From contig OW203738.1 in assembly GCA_934045075.1 (NCBI GenBank), positions 1,984,001-2,048,000 on the forward strand: DNA of 64,000 nucleotides, in the 5' to 3' direction. The notes beneath the pieces are model-generated. The model was given only the letters and a program-made list of their open reading frames with translations. It did no database searches and was not told where the DNA came from. Positions 1 to 10,878 of this stretch are shown piece by piece. The stretch is from Yponomeuta sedellus. Lineage: Eukaryota > Arthropoda > Insecta > Lepidoptera > Yponomeutidae. Position numbers and translations under genes: made by a program. Every line of letters starts with the position of its first letter. Positions within the stretch are counted from its first letter, which is position 1.

Positions 1-780
1 TTATAATTTTCGATATGGACGATTTGTTATTATGTAAATAGTATTTGAACCATTGAATTGAGTCTTAAGAATAGCAGCACAAAAATCACAACTGTATGTT
101 CAATTCACACTCATGACTAATACGATATGAATGTTCTTTGTGTGTGAATATTGATTTGCAACAGATTTGTAACGGACATGGGTACCGGCAGAATACCAGC
201 GCTAGAGTTTTCCTCTTAAACTCTCAGCACATGCTGAGTCGGAACCCGTTTGCATTTGCCACACACACGTTGAAACATTTTCAGCATTCGTCCCTATCTC
301 ACCAATAGGTACTTACTGTACCGCACAACTGAGTTATGAATGTATCACTATTCTGTATGTTTACGTTTTGTCAATGTCTACTCTCTACTGTTAATTTGTG
401 ATGTAATATGTGATGATATATTTATATAGGTACATGTGTGTGTCTTATGGAAATAAATCTTTTATCTATCTATTAAATTTAGGAATCACACGCACATTAC
501 AGTATACATTCACTTTTTATTATTCTTTAAACACTTTTCACAACTATCACTATATATTTTTTGAGTGTTTAACACCAAAGATCGTTCAGTATGATATAAA
601 TTATAACGGTATACACTTTGACATGTAACTTTTGAATGGGGTTGTTTACGACTCTGTCTTTATTCACACATGTTGTTGGACACTCAATGTTCAATATTCA
701 CTATAAAAACTATTGTTTTTACGAACTTTAATATTTATTTGATATTTTCACATGGACAGGTTTACAATATCGACTTGTGC
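1..780. other. No gene seen; AT-rich intergenic DNA
   Basis: Open frames here are short and resemble nothing recognisable. Around 385-475 there is a region with AATAAA followed by a (TCTA)-like run, which looks like the 3' end of an old LINE. Confidence 0.5.
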
Positions 781-825
781 GTACAGCGCCACCTCGCGGA
801 TATCAACCCATTTTTATGGTTATCG

Positions 826-1187
826 TCATCAACCCTTATATGTCCCCACTGCTGGGGCACGGGTCTCTTCCTGCATCGCAGGAAGTTTAGGCCATATTCC
901 ACCACGGGGGCCAAGTCCGGGTTGGTGGAGGATTGTAAGACAGTGGCGGGCCTTACTGTCAGAAGTTATTAAGCCGCCCATAAGGCCTCTGACATGGCTT
1001 AACGACTGCCATTATATGACAGCCGGCACCAACGGCTTAACGTGCCTTGCGAAGCACGGAAGCGCTCGGAAAAATGCCACTAGTGGTAGTCACGGGACGC
1101 TCACCCATCCTCTACCTGACCGCGCCTGTTGTTGCTTAACCAAGTGATTGATTCCAATCACTCGGTTCGCCTAGGCCGCGAGCGCTT
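826..1187 (-). mobile_element. 5S-headed SINE, near full length
   Basis: Read on the minus strand, the element starts with GAAGCGCTCG and runs through a 5S rRNA-like block (TTAAGCAACAACAGGCGCGG, then a GATGGGTGACC-like motif). It continues through a family-specific body and ends in a LINE-like tail containing CCCCAGCAGTGGGGACATA. About 25 more copies or fragments occur in the window. The head matches the internal promoter region of 5S rRNA genes, so RNA polymerase III transcription is inferred. No protein is encoded; the open frames across these copies are incidental. Confidence 0.75.
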
Positions 1188-1349
1188 CTCTTCTTCTTTT
1201 ATGGTAAACCTAAAAAAATATTTAGATTCTGTACCTGATCGCGCCTGTTGTTGCTTAACCAAGTGATTGATTCCAATCACTCGGTTCGCCTAGGCCGCGA
1301 GCGCTTCTCTTCTTCTTTTATGGTAAACCTAAAAAAATATTTAGATCTA
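1112..1349. repeat. 119-bp direct tandem duplication
   Basis: Two nearly identical units, about 1112-1230 and 1231-1349, each contain the 5S-like head of the SINE plus about 45 bp of its flanking DNA. The duplication crosses the element boundary, so it happened after insertion. Confidence 0.9.
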
Positions 1350-1679
1350 TGTAAAGCTTGCTTAAATGGCACGAAAATTATGCAAACGTAAATCAAACCT
1401 GAATGGCAAATGCATTATGAAAAATGGAAAGGACATGATAAAAGTATCTGAAACAGGTGTGCGAAACCCAAAAAACCTAAGCAGATGGTAGCGGCATAAT
1501 AGTTGCAACCTGAAATTGAACCTTATAACGAGTAGTGTTTAACCCAAACTCCCTTAGCCACTACTTAAGTGAAGGAAGAGTCTTTCCGATGTATGTCCTC
1601 CTTATTCATTACATTTAGTTTTCATAATATGATGGTAACTTATATAGTTTCCATTGCTTCTTATAGTGTGTCCATATCA

Positions 1680-1856
<177 letters not shown>

Positions 1857-2364
1857 TGTGAAAATTATTTTTATGCACCACATTACCGTATTATTTGTCT
1901 TTTTTTTGCATCCCTACCAACTGTTTCGTCTACCTCCTGCGGTTGACTGGAATAAAATGCATATGGCGTTTTATTGTTACAAATTGTAAGTGCAATAAAG
2001 GTATTTATAATAATAATAGCTTTGAAATAAAGTCCAAAACTGTTGTAAATGTAATTTCAAAAGTAAAACGCTGGACGAGGTTGGCCAAGGACCGAAAACA
2101 CGCCGTGCATTGAAGTAGGTCAAGGTCCAGCTGTGAATGAATAGGACATGCTCAATTGGAGTGGACTGGATAGGGATTCAATGTACAAGGGAAAATTGTA
2201 GTTGCCGGTGATAACAAACCCACTAAGCGTACAACTAGTCATGGTCAAGTATTCAGCCAAGTACACTCGAGAGCAAAAGTTTGTTTAGTTTTACAGCGAC
2301 AACCGTTTTATTTCAATTGCGACTTGCAACTCAACTTTTCTGTTGTTTTGGCTAAAGAAAATGA

Positions 2365-2730
2365 TAGGACTCCTTCACAGTCCATTCGGTCAGGCTGTGG
2401 AACGCGCTGCCACAAAAGATATGCGCTAGTCCCACTGCTGGTACATTTAAGAAGCGGTTGAAAGAGCATTATCTATCTCTGTCATAACATTGAGCTATAT
2501 ATTTATGTATTTATTTTTAGTTTACTTACTTTATTTCTTTCTTTCATAGTTAGGTAGGTTATTCAATATTTATGTAGTATATTTTGTACACGGATATAGA
2601 CCCGCATTTTAATGCTTCTCCGACTCTCTAAGGTTTGCTGGAAGAAATCTCAGAGATAAGCTCGCCTTTGTACATGTTATTTCTTATGTAATGTCCTGTT
2701 AAATGTTTCGTGCGCATAATTAATTAATAG
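2365..2730 (+). mobile_element. LINE remnant: RT C-terminus and 3' UTR
   Basis: One frame ending at the TAA at 2485-2487 reads WNALPQKICASPTAGTFKKR, followed by LKEHYLSLS. This is the 'WN-LP' C-terminal motif after the RT domain in Jockey/CR1-type LINEs. It is followed by a 3' UTR with a small stem (GGAAGAAATCTCAGAGATAAG region near 2640) of the kind seen in six other LINE 3' ends here. The element is 5'-truncated and dead. Confidence 0.7.
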
Positions 2731-2802
2731 GAAGATAAAAGTTCCTTCTCGAGCAAAACACAAGCGTTTTGTTTGAGTGTGTGAGAGAGAGAGAGAGAAA
2801 GA

Positions 2803-3060
2803 GATAATCATCATCATCAACCCATTATGTCCCCACTGAGGGGCTTCTTTCCCGAGGAAGAAGGTAGAGGCTATACTCCACCACGGGGGCCAAGTCTGGG
2901 TTGGTGGAGGCTTGCAAGACTAGTGGCTGGTCTTACTGTCAGAATACTCTACAAATCTCACGATTTCAACCCTGTATGTCCCCACTGCCGGGGCACGGGT
3001 CTCTTCCTGTGTTGCAGGAAGGTTAGGCCATACTCCGCCACGGGGGCCAAGTCCGACTTG
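2803..3060 (-). mobile_element. Two 5S-headed SINE 3' fragments
   Basis: Two partial tail-side copies lie in the same orientation, about 2805-2950 and 2967-3060. The first begins with an ATC/GAT repeat, the usual 3' tail. Both lack the 5S-like head. Confidence 0.7.
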
Positions 3061-3125
3061 AGTTGAGTCGAGAAAAATCTCGATCTCTTCACGGCTACTG
3101 CAACGCTTCCAAAACGTCCGGATTT

Positions 3126-3186
3126 GAAGTAATTATGTTTTACTTAAAAAATAATCATGACTAGATCCGTATGATATACAACTAAG
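3126..3186 (-). mobile_element. Penelope-like end fragment (putative)
   Basis: Diverged copy of a ~60-bp motif found at least seven more times in the window. The consensus on this strand contains TTAAACGGGTCTAATCGCGA followed by TTATTTATTAGGTAAAACGT. In the longer copies it leads into CCCGACGTTTCGGC. Assignment to Penelope-like elements rests on recalled similarity and is inference. Confidence 0.35.
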
Positions 3187-3445
3187 TACCAGACATATCA
3201 GTCCCAGTGTACCGCGCCACATAGGAGTGCCTGTCGCAAATCCCAGCCGGCTCTGTCGACAGTAAGCCGCTTACCCCGGTCACTGTGCCAATTGACTGGG
3301 CGCTCCATTCAACTGAAACACAACCGCGTTGGTGCTTCCATTGTGACTTCCAATTAGATGGATGTGCGTATGGTCATTTGCTTCACCAAGTTCATAACGT
3401 AAACTCCGCCTCTTCGAACAAAAAGTCAAGTGATTTCGATAGTTA

Positions 3446-3692
3446 TCAACCCTTGTATGTCCCCACTGCTGGGGCACGGGTCTCTTCCTGCATCGCGGTA
3501 AGCTTAGGCCTTACTCCACCACGGGGGCTAAGTCCGGGTTAGTGGAGGATTGTAAGACAGTGGCGGGCCTTACTGTCAGAAGTTATCAAGCCGCCCATAA
3601 GGCCTCTGACATGGCTAAACGACTGCCATTACATAACAGCCTAGTGAAGCGCGGAAGGGATTGTTCCAATCACTCGGTTCGACTAGGCCACA
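3446..3692 (-). mobile_element. 5S-headed SINE, internally deleted
   Basis: The tail-side half is intact. About 100 bp between the body and the 5S-like block are missing, and the head end is still present near 3665-3692. Confidence 0.7.
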
Positions 3693-3744
3693 AGCGTCTC
3701 AAGCAAGCTCAAGTAAGTTAATCCGGTTGCAAATCAATAAAGTT

Positions 3745-4850
3745 TAGCTCCTAGCAATGGACGATGTCTAGCAATGGACGATGTTCCTTTACAAGAACTT
3801 CAAATTTGATAAGCTGCAGCTTGAGATGGTCTGGACAGCAGGGCACAGGTCCAGGGTTTTTCTCGGAGAGAAGTATGGGCTCAATACCATGTGTGCCCAC
3901 CGTGACTTGGCAGTTTTTGTAGCTGTCACTATGCTTCAAGAGGGTCAAATAAAAGAGGAAAGAGGAAATTTCACAGAGGAAATGTAGGAATTCACCTTAG
4001 CGTTCCAGTTCCAATTAAGTTGTCTACAGACTATAGAAGCGATACTTATTCGATGGCGTCATTTTGTTTTTAATTAAGTGAACCTACGTAGAGGTTTGCA
4101 GATTTTTGTCCATTTTTTCTCCAAAATGATCTAGATTTTGAAATGGACGCCTTGTATGAATTGGCCATGCTAATTTTTTTCATATAATGAACGAAAATCT
4201 CAAAACCATTTCGAGGATTTTGCTTTCCGTACAATTTCTATTTATCAGATTTGTAAATAAGTCTATATTTTTTAAGATATTCAATAAAAAGGCTTGACCT
4301 TGAATCACTCTTGTATGACGTCAGCAAAGGCAGTTTGAGTATTAATCCTTTGCCTTACAAAAAAACAAAAACGAAATGTCAAAGTCTGATTATTTTCTCT
4401 GTGGTCACAGAGGCGACGCCTTAATATTTTTACTCGCTAATGTCTATTCTATTCTTTGAAGCCACTATCAGCTAATATAACTGCATCCATAGGAAGACAT
4501 TCAATCAGACCACTCTTTTCCACTATGGCTTTGTCATAAAATAAAATTCAATAAAATTCTAAGCTAACGAAATTAGTTTCTTTAAATGGTCCACATTTTT
4601 GAAATGAATTATAAAAAACGTACATGAAAATTAAGTAGCATGGCCAATTGTAACAATCATTAAGCCGCAGTTCCTGTGCTACTTTGAATAAAACCTTTTC
4701 GTTTAATTTTATTTCGTAGAGTCTTAGCCACCTTATTAAATAAATAATAATACATAAATATTTATGGACATATTACACAGATCTCGATAGCCCTATACTA
4801 AGTACAACTAAATTACTTGTGTTATAGGTGCTAACTCGACGATAGATTTA
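3745..4850. other. No gene seen; old repeat fragments
   Basis: Between 4110-4200 and 4640-4720 lie two pieces of a repeat (TCCAAAATGATC-TAGATTTTGAAATGGA core) that also occurs at 40835-40890 and 61650-61770. The short frame at 3781-3987 resembles an eroded SINE body. Confidence 0.45.
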
Positions 4851-5515
4851 GGGCGACTTGCGTAACTCTTTTAAATATTGTTTAAATACGAGTTAATCAA
4901 AATTAGGTACGTAACTAAAATTAACGACTTGCACAACAAAAAATTTGTTCTTAATTATGTTTAGGCGACTGTCATATTTAAACAGCCGAGATTGGCTATT
5001 TAACTCTGCTAACCATATTTAGCGCCATCTTACTTTCACAGCCAAACTAAATAAAAGGAACAGATGTTGCGCAGAATGACATTTCGAAAGTTTTGTTTTT
5101 TTTATTAACTTGTTTCGTTCCATGCAGATTTTAATCTCTAACCAACCTCATTTTTGCTAGCGGAAATAAGTTCAGACGTAAAACGGAACGCAAAGTCTGC
5201 TTTACCGACACGCATTCGTCCATAAATATATATAGCTAAATAACGGAATGACAAGTGTTGTGCAAGACGATTCTAATTAGGATTAGTTTAACGAAATTTA
5301 GCAGAGTAAACGTGTTTAGTTAATTTTATTTAAAGTTAAGTTAAGCAAAATGTCACGCAAGTCGGCCTTAATACAATAAATACATAGATAACATCTAAGA
5401 CCCGAGATAAACTAGAAAAGTTAGTTTCCTAGCTTGACCCTGCCGGGGATCGAACCCGAGACCTTCGGTTTTACAGTGAGCGTGCCAAACCGCTGCGCCA
5501 CCGAGGCCGTATTAA
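4735..5515 (-). mobile_element. tRNA-derived SINE (family C), split by a MITE
   Basis: On the minus strand the tRNA-like head lies at about 5515-5430, with a B box (GGTTCGATCCC) and a D-arm-like region. The tail continues to 5371, breaks, and resumes at 4850-4735. The same sequence is uninterrupted at 40466-40690, which shows exactly where the MITE entered. Confidence 0.75.
4851..5367. mobile_element. MITE, PIF/Harbinger type (putative)
   Basis: 517-bp insertion inside SINE C. Ends are imperfect inverted repeats: GGGCGACTTGCGTAAC at the left and, reversed, AGGCCGACTTGCGTGAC at the right. It is flanked by TTA on both sides (4848-4850 and 5368-5370). A 3-bp TTA/TWA duplication is the hallmark of PIF/Harbinger elements. 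No open frame, so non-autonomous. Confidence 0.7.
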
Positions 5516-5934
5516 GAACTATTTACAAAAAGGCTGATGACTTTTTCTTTTTTCTTTGCTTAAAGCATGCTAATTAAATATCTAGCGGCTCTTTTACTTT
5601 GAAATGGCCACCTTTTTAAGAGCTATTTACAAAAAAACGCTGATGTTGCTTTGTTTTTTTTTGTTTTCCTAAAGAATAGTAATTTAATAAAGGCCAGTTC
5701 TAGTTAAAAATGCAAGCAAAAAGTTTTTATTTTACTTTGAAAGGTTGTTCCCCAATGAGCCCTTTTCAGGTCAGCTTTTCTGACAGCTGTCAGTTGTATT
5801 CACAGAAATTAATTAGATTGGTTACGCAACAACAAGGAGTAAGGAGTGAGTGACAGAACCATAGAGTAGAATGTAGATTTTATATGCTCGACCAGGAACC
5901 AAAAAAACTTGCTGCATACTATCCGTTATGCATA

Positions 5935-6432
5935 TTGAAGCGCTCGTGGCCTAGTCGAACCGGGTCGTCGTCGTCGTCAGGCTATGCTAGTCCACTGCTG
6001 GACAAAACCCTCCCCTAAAGAACGCCACGTTGTGCTATCATAGGGGGTAGTGCCCATAATCCCCACGCTGGGCTGAGCTAGTCGAACCGGGTGATTACAA
6101 TCAATTACCTAGTTGAGTTGAGCAACGACAGGCGCGGTCAGGTGCAAGATGGGTGACCGTCCCGTGACTACGGCTAGTGGCATTTTTCCGAGCGTTTCCG
6201 TGCTTCTCAAGGCACGTTAAGCCGTTGGTGCCGGCTGTCATGTAATGGCAATCATTAAGCCATATCAGAGGCGTCATGGGCGGCTTGATAACTTCTGAGA
6301 TTAAGGCCAGCCACTGCCTTACAATCCTCCACCAACCCGGACTTGGCCCCCGAGGTGGAGTATGGCCTAACGTTCCTGCGATGCAGAAAGAGATCCGTGC
6401 CCCAGCAGTGGGGACATACAAGGGTCGATATC
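5935..6432 (+). mobile_element. 5S-headed SINE, interrupted by a LINE tail
   Basis: Near-complete plus-strand copy. The head is split after 5965 by a 112-bp insertion and resumes at 6078. The rest reaches the GGGACATACAAGGGT tail at about 6430. Confidence 0.8.
5966..6077 (-). mobile_element. LINE 3' tail insertion with 15-bp TSD
   Basis: Flanked by perfect copies of CTAGTCGAACCGGGT at 5951-5965 and 6078-6092. The insert reads on the minus strand as the end of the LINE-tail repeat seen at 9930, 24535, 37075 and 50695, and terminates in (GAC)n. It is a severely 5'-truncated insertion; the perfect TSD suggests it is young. Confidence 0.85.
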
Positions 6433-6655
6433 GATAACAGCGACATTATCAACGAGAACAAATTATTTCATCACAATAATAAAGATACAGTTCACAAAGC
6501 TAATAATCAAATAGGCAGTTTATAATTACTAGAAAAATATATCACGACAACGCTTTGTGTAAGTTAAAATACAGGCTTTTTCATTTTAACTATCAAGTTA
6601 AATATAGCACGTTGTAATTTAAACTAATCAACATTTGCCAACTTTATAAGTATGT

Positions 6656-7052
6656 GTGTATTTGTATGTGTATGTATGTGTGTGTGTGTGTGTGTGAGTG
6701 AGTGTGTGTGTGTGTGTGTATGTGTAAAAGTAAAGTAAAAAAAAGTAAAAAATATTTATTTAAAATGACACAGTTAAATTACAAAATTTGATGCACAGTT
6801 CATGGTTTAATTAATATTTAGGTTTCGATGACAGCCCCCAAACTAGGCAGTTCCTGTATCTTGGGGGCTCTTATTTTCGTTTATCATAATATATTAATTT
6901 AAACGACGACTATTTTAAGCACATCAAAGCGTACAATGTATTACAAAATTATTGATAAAGCATGCACTAAAACTATAATTTACACTATAAGATCCGTGTT
7001 TGTGAGTGTGTCTCGGTGTGTGAGGGTGAGTGTGTGTGTGTGTGTGTGTATG
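6656..7052. repeat. Two (GT)n microsatellites
   Basis: GT-rich runs at 6656-6722 and 6995-7052 are separated by AT-rich DNA. Confidence 0.9.
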
Positions 7053-7578
7053 TGTGTATTATGATTATATTATCCTATAGTGCCTTGACGACAGCAGAGC
7101 AGCTACATAATATCTGTCAAATTAAGTAGGCTTCCCCAGCACCATTATTATCCTGTCAACTTAGAGACAGTATGAAGACGTGCTTCTACAAATACAATAC
7201 AAACCAAACCGAAAAAAAGTTCTCTCGCGTTCCTTCATCTATACCATATGTAGTGTAGAGGCAAATAGCCTCGAATTTTCCGCTAAACTTCACCCTGAGT
7301 TCACAATCAATCGCCGAGTATTCAGCGCAGGTATTCCTGATACGACGCGTTTACACCGCAAAAACAAAGGCCCTACGGGCGCTCTAATTAATGCGCCTCG
7401 CGGTGCTAACCTAACAAGCGCCCCCAATCGAGTAAAAATTGTAACTTTAGGACCAATCAACAACCTAGCACTTTAAATCAATTAGTGTACGGATGTCGAT
7501 ACGACATTCTAGGCTGCATGCTCCATAAATAGTCATCATCACAGATATTAAGATTGTTTGTTTACTTTGTGAAACAAA
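7053..7578. other. No recognisable gene
   Basis: A 98-codon frame at 7180-7476 has no recognisable motif and no neighbouring exon signal. It is not called as a gene. Confidence 0.4.
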
Positions 7579-7588
7579 AGTATCATAA

Positions 7589-7978
7589 AAACCTATTTAG
7601 AGGCTAAAAATAGGTTTTTAAAATTGTCCTTAGCACGGGTTAGTGCATTAAAAATAAAAATAGTAAAATCATGTGGGTACAGCGATATCATTCCAATGTA
7701 AAAACCTAACTGCAAAGTAGGTAGTCGGGGCTGTAAGTGATGCAATCTACTTCAGCCAGATGTCCGTAATACAGACTTAATACAGAGAATAGTGTAAAGA
7801 GGTTCGAAATTTTACTGATGCCGGTGAGTCGCCCATTGGCTCAGTTGGATAGAGCGCTGGCACGGATAGCCAGAGGTCGCGGGTTCGAATCCCGGCATGG
7901 GTGGAAGTTTAAGCCTCTAAATAGGTTTTTAAAATTGTCCTTAGCACGGGTTAGTGCATTAAAAATAAAAATAGTAAG
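7589..7978. mobile_element. SINE A snap-back composite with 10-bp TSD
   Basis: Flanked by AGTATCATAA at 7579-7588 and 7979-7988. It begins with an inverted piece of the SINE tail (AAAACCTATTTAGAGGCTAA). It then switches to the plus strand for a tail segment and continues directly into one complete unit (7668-7978). The unit contains a tRNA-like domain at about 7830-7905 with A box (TTGGCTCAGTTGG), B box (GGTTCGAATCC) and a pairable acceptor stem. The whole composite sits between one TSD pair, so it arrived as one event. Confidence 0.85.
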
Positions 7979-8113
7979 AGTATCATAATACAAATTATAA
8001 TATTTATTCGATTGGTGACGCTAGTTAGCACCCCGACGCGCCTTAAGGCGCTATGCGGTGTCCCATTGGGTCCCACCAATAGAAAAAAATGGAAACGTCG
8101 TCGTCGGGAATAA

Positions 8114-8176
8114 ATGTAATTATGGTTTACCTAGTAAATAATTGCGATTAGACCCGTTTAATGTACAAAGGAAGAG
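8114..8176 (-). mobile_element. Penelope-like end fragment (putative)
   Basis: Another copy of the ~60-bp TTAAACGGGTCTAATCGC motif, minus strand. Confidence 0.35.
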
Positions 8177-8179
8177 ATT

Positions 8180-8735
8180 ATTTTGCAAATCTTCGCAGAA
8201 TAAATACGACGACTTTTCAATAGAATCAGTGATATATTTACAATAGCGTGTTGCTGCCGAAAATATTTTTACAGGAAAAAAAACAAAGGAAGGCTTATAG
8301 AAAAACAATAAGTTTTAATTAGCAAGGAGTTTGCATACTTTATGGGAGGCGCAAACAGTATCTATGTAGGAGTATCGCGAATCATTAAGAAATACTATTG
8401 CGGAACGATACAATTTAAATTATTAGCGAGATTGCATCGAAAAGCTTCAAAATATCGTGTCCCCTGCTTGGCCGGTGTAAACACATCGACATACGACGGC
8501 GATGAAGTTAGCTCAAACGTGCCCCGAAACGTACTTAGCTCGATGAAAACGCTCCGTGAGGGGTTATTTGCAGCAAAATGCAGGGTTCACGTTACCGCCA
8601 TTCGTGTTCCGTGAAGATATTAATGGCATTAACTGCTGTTCGCCTAGAGGCATGGAGATTGGAGATATAGGATAACAGTGTTTCAGTCGCCGGCTATTCT
8701 GAAATTGACAATATTCTGAAACTACGACTAGATTT
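8180..8735. other. No gene supported
   Basis: A 90-codon frame (8342-8614) shows no recognisable domain and no repeat match in the window. It could be unique sequence, but coding is not supported. Confidence 0.35.
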
Positions 8736-8737
8736 AG

Positions 8738-9135
8738 CTTCTGGAAGCGCTCGTGGCCTAGGGAAGCGCTCGTGGCCTAGCGGAACCGAGTGATTGGAAT
8801 CAATTACTTGAGTCAAGCAATAATAGGCGCGGTCAGGTGCAGAATGGGTGACCGACCCGTGACTACCGCTAGTGGCATTCTTCCGAGCCCTTCCCTGCTT
8901 CCCAAGGTACGTTAAGCCGTTGGTGCCGGCTGTCATGTAATGGCAGTCGTTAAGCCATGTCAGAGGCCTGATAACTTGGGCGGCTTGATAACTTCTGACA
9001 GTAAGGCCCGCCACTGTCTTATAATGCTCCACCAACCCGGACTTGGCCCCTGTGGTGGAGTATGGCCTAACCTTCCTGTGATGCAGGAAAAGACCCGTGC
9101 CCCAGCAGTGGGGACATACAAGGGTTGATATCGTT
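8738..9135 (+). mobile_element. 5S-headed SINE with duplicated head
   Basis: Full-length copy. The first 18-19 bases (GAAGCGCTCGTGGCCTAG) occur twice in a row at about 8738-8775. The body also carries a small repeat of the 'cttgataact' segment near 8970-8990. Confidence 0.8.
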
Positions 9136-9139
9136 ACTG

Positions 9140-9928
9140 CGACCATGTATGTAGTTCTTCGCATGCCTTTACAATGTAAATATAGTATTTTCTAAGGCTA
9201 ACACGAGCACTAGACTTAATTAAAACTCGTTGAACGAGCATAAATCCGTATAAAAACAGTTTTAATGTAAATATGTTTAACAATGGTTTTTAAACGACGC
9301 ATGCATACAAACCATACGTCGCCGCCACTTCAGCGCCATTACGGCTTATGTTCACGCGCCATTTTCGCATCATGAAGAATCTCGACACTCCGAGACAGAC
9401 GCGCCGAGAATAATGCGCTAGACGTCTGTGTCTGGTATAGTCGACTGCACAGAGTTTAGCTAAAACTGCAGTGTACAGGCCTTCTCTCAAAGAGCATAAT
9501 CACAACGCGCGTACATCACGTGTTGATTTTAAACCTGACGAAACGAACCCGTCCTAAACAACTTCGGAACCTGCAGTACCTTCCTACCTACACTTTACCG
9601 CATTACAACAACTATTACTTGTACAGCGGAGTACATTCTTCCAATGATTCTAAACGATCTACCCATCGAACTTGTTGAAAAAATCCAGTGTGAACCAAAT
9701 GTGCCGACATGCCCTAAAACAACACTTCTTAAGTTAGAAAACGAGTAACTCACCTCACAGATAAACCTGGACAGGTTTCAGTGAAGGTTTTTTTTTTGTA
9801 TTTAAGTAGTATTCTGTAAACTAATAAAAAAAAACTCTAGGTGTCTTACATGACATATTTAAGATTTGTTACTACATAATTTTATTTTTTTCTCTTATTT
9901 TATTTTCGCAACTAACAATACTATTAAT
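9140..9928. other. Unassigned; Penelope-like fragment inside
   Basis: At 9215-9275 (minus) there is a match to the segment at 21312-21430: ACGGATTTATGCTCGTT in inverted orientation. The remainder, including a 66-codon frame at 9290-9490, is unrecognised. Confidence 0.4.
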
Positions 9929-9929
9929 T

Positions 9930-10165
9930 TCTTCTTCTTCCGGCTATATTAGTCCACTTCTGGACATAGCCCTCCCCTAATGAGCGCCATAGCGCAAGGT
10001 TGTGCCATAATTGGGGGGTAATGCCCATAATCCCCACGCTGGACATGCGGGTTGGGGATCGCAGTTTGGTGGAATTGTACTGCAGGGGGCGCAGTTTGCA
10101 CAAAAAAAGCCCCTGGTTTGTGTCCCTTAGTCGCCTTTTACGACACCCGCGGGAAGAATTTGGGT
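9930..10165 (-). mobile_element. LINE-tail repeat
   Basis: On the minus strand it reads from CCCGCGGGTGTCGTAAAAGG to CCAGCAGTGGACTAATATAG and a (GAA)n tail. This unit recurs at 24535-24780, 37075-37320, 50695-50870 (minus) and 59818-60045 (plus). It looks like the 3' UTR of an RTE/CR1-type LINE or a SINE sharing that tail. Confidence 0.7.
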
Positions 10166-10249
10166 ATTAATACTAATATATTAGGAATAAATTATTTCTC
10201 TCTCTCATATTTAGATGCACCGCTATAGCTTGGTACTATTACTACAATG

Positions 10250-10435
10250 GTATCAACCCTTGTATGTCCCCACTGGTGAGGCACGGGTCTCTTCCTGAAT
10301 CGCAGGAAGGCAAGGCCATACTCCACCACTGGGGCCAAGTTCGGGTTGTTGGGGGATTGTAAGACAGTGGCGGGCGTTACGGTAAGAAGTTATCAAGCCG
10401 CGCATAATGCCTCTGACATGGCTTAACGACAGCCG
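10250..10435 (-). mobile_element. 5S-headed SINE, tail half
   Basis: Truncated before the 5S-like block; the tail-side body is intact. Confidence 0.75.
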
Positions 10436-10454
10436 CAAATTGGTAAGGAAATTG

Positions 10455-10660
10455 ACTGCCTCGTTAGTCTAGCCGTTAAGGCGCTTGGGTGCCAAGTCAG
10501 AAGTCGTGGGTTTGATTCTTACTGGGGGCCGCCGTACATTGTCGAAGAGGCCCCAGTCTGGGTATGTTTTCATGTTTGTGACGTCCTTTCCTGGTTACCA
10601 TAGTACAGGATATCCTAGTTTGGGACCAGGTCTAGTGATTGTGTTGTGTGAAAGTTATTA
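10455..10660 (+). mobile_element. tRNA-derived SINE with family-B tail
   Basis: The tRNA-like head (GTTAGTCTAGCCGTTAAGGC, then GGGTTTGATTC) differs from family B. The tail (CATGTTTGTGACGTC, GATATCCTAGTTTGGG) is the family-B tail seen at 22080, 28815 and 31905. This shows head swapping on a common tail. Confidence 0.7.
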
Positions 10661-10878
10661 TGTTATTATTTCGATTGAATGTATATAAATAATCAAAAAC
10701 TGTCGTGCAAGTCAGACTCGTGCAACGAGGGTTCCGTACCAATTTGCAGATAGGTTCTTACAAATCATAATACTTTATGAATCGAGTCTCGCAGTTTTTT
10801 CCGAGCTTTTCCCTTACTTCAAAGACCATATTTTTATATTTGATTCCCTTCAGTGTCGAACGTACGTTTAAATGTATT

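Noticed and set aside
826..1147. Frames of 60-156 codons that recur at 752, 6101, 8694, 10920, 42234 and elsewhere
   Set aside because: All are the same 5S-headed SINE read through; frames shift between copies, so there is no conserved protein.
7830..7905. True tRNA gene
   Set aside because: The cloverleaf folds, but the sequence is embedded in a dispersed SINE unit and the loop lacks T33 before the anticodon. The same applies to the other tRNA-like heads.
7668..7978. Hammerhead ribozyme in the SINE A unit, prompted by CTGATG near CGAAAT
   Set aside because: The core motifs are in the wrong order and the helices do not form by eye. A covariance-model scan of the unit in both orientations would decide.
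8342..8614. 90-codon open frame as a gene
   Set aside because: No recognisable domain, no splice context, and length within chance expectation.
8756..8870. Genuine 5S rRNA gene
   Set aside because: Only the internal control region is similar. The rest diverges and continues into a SINE body; no T-run terminator at the right place.
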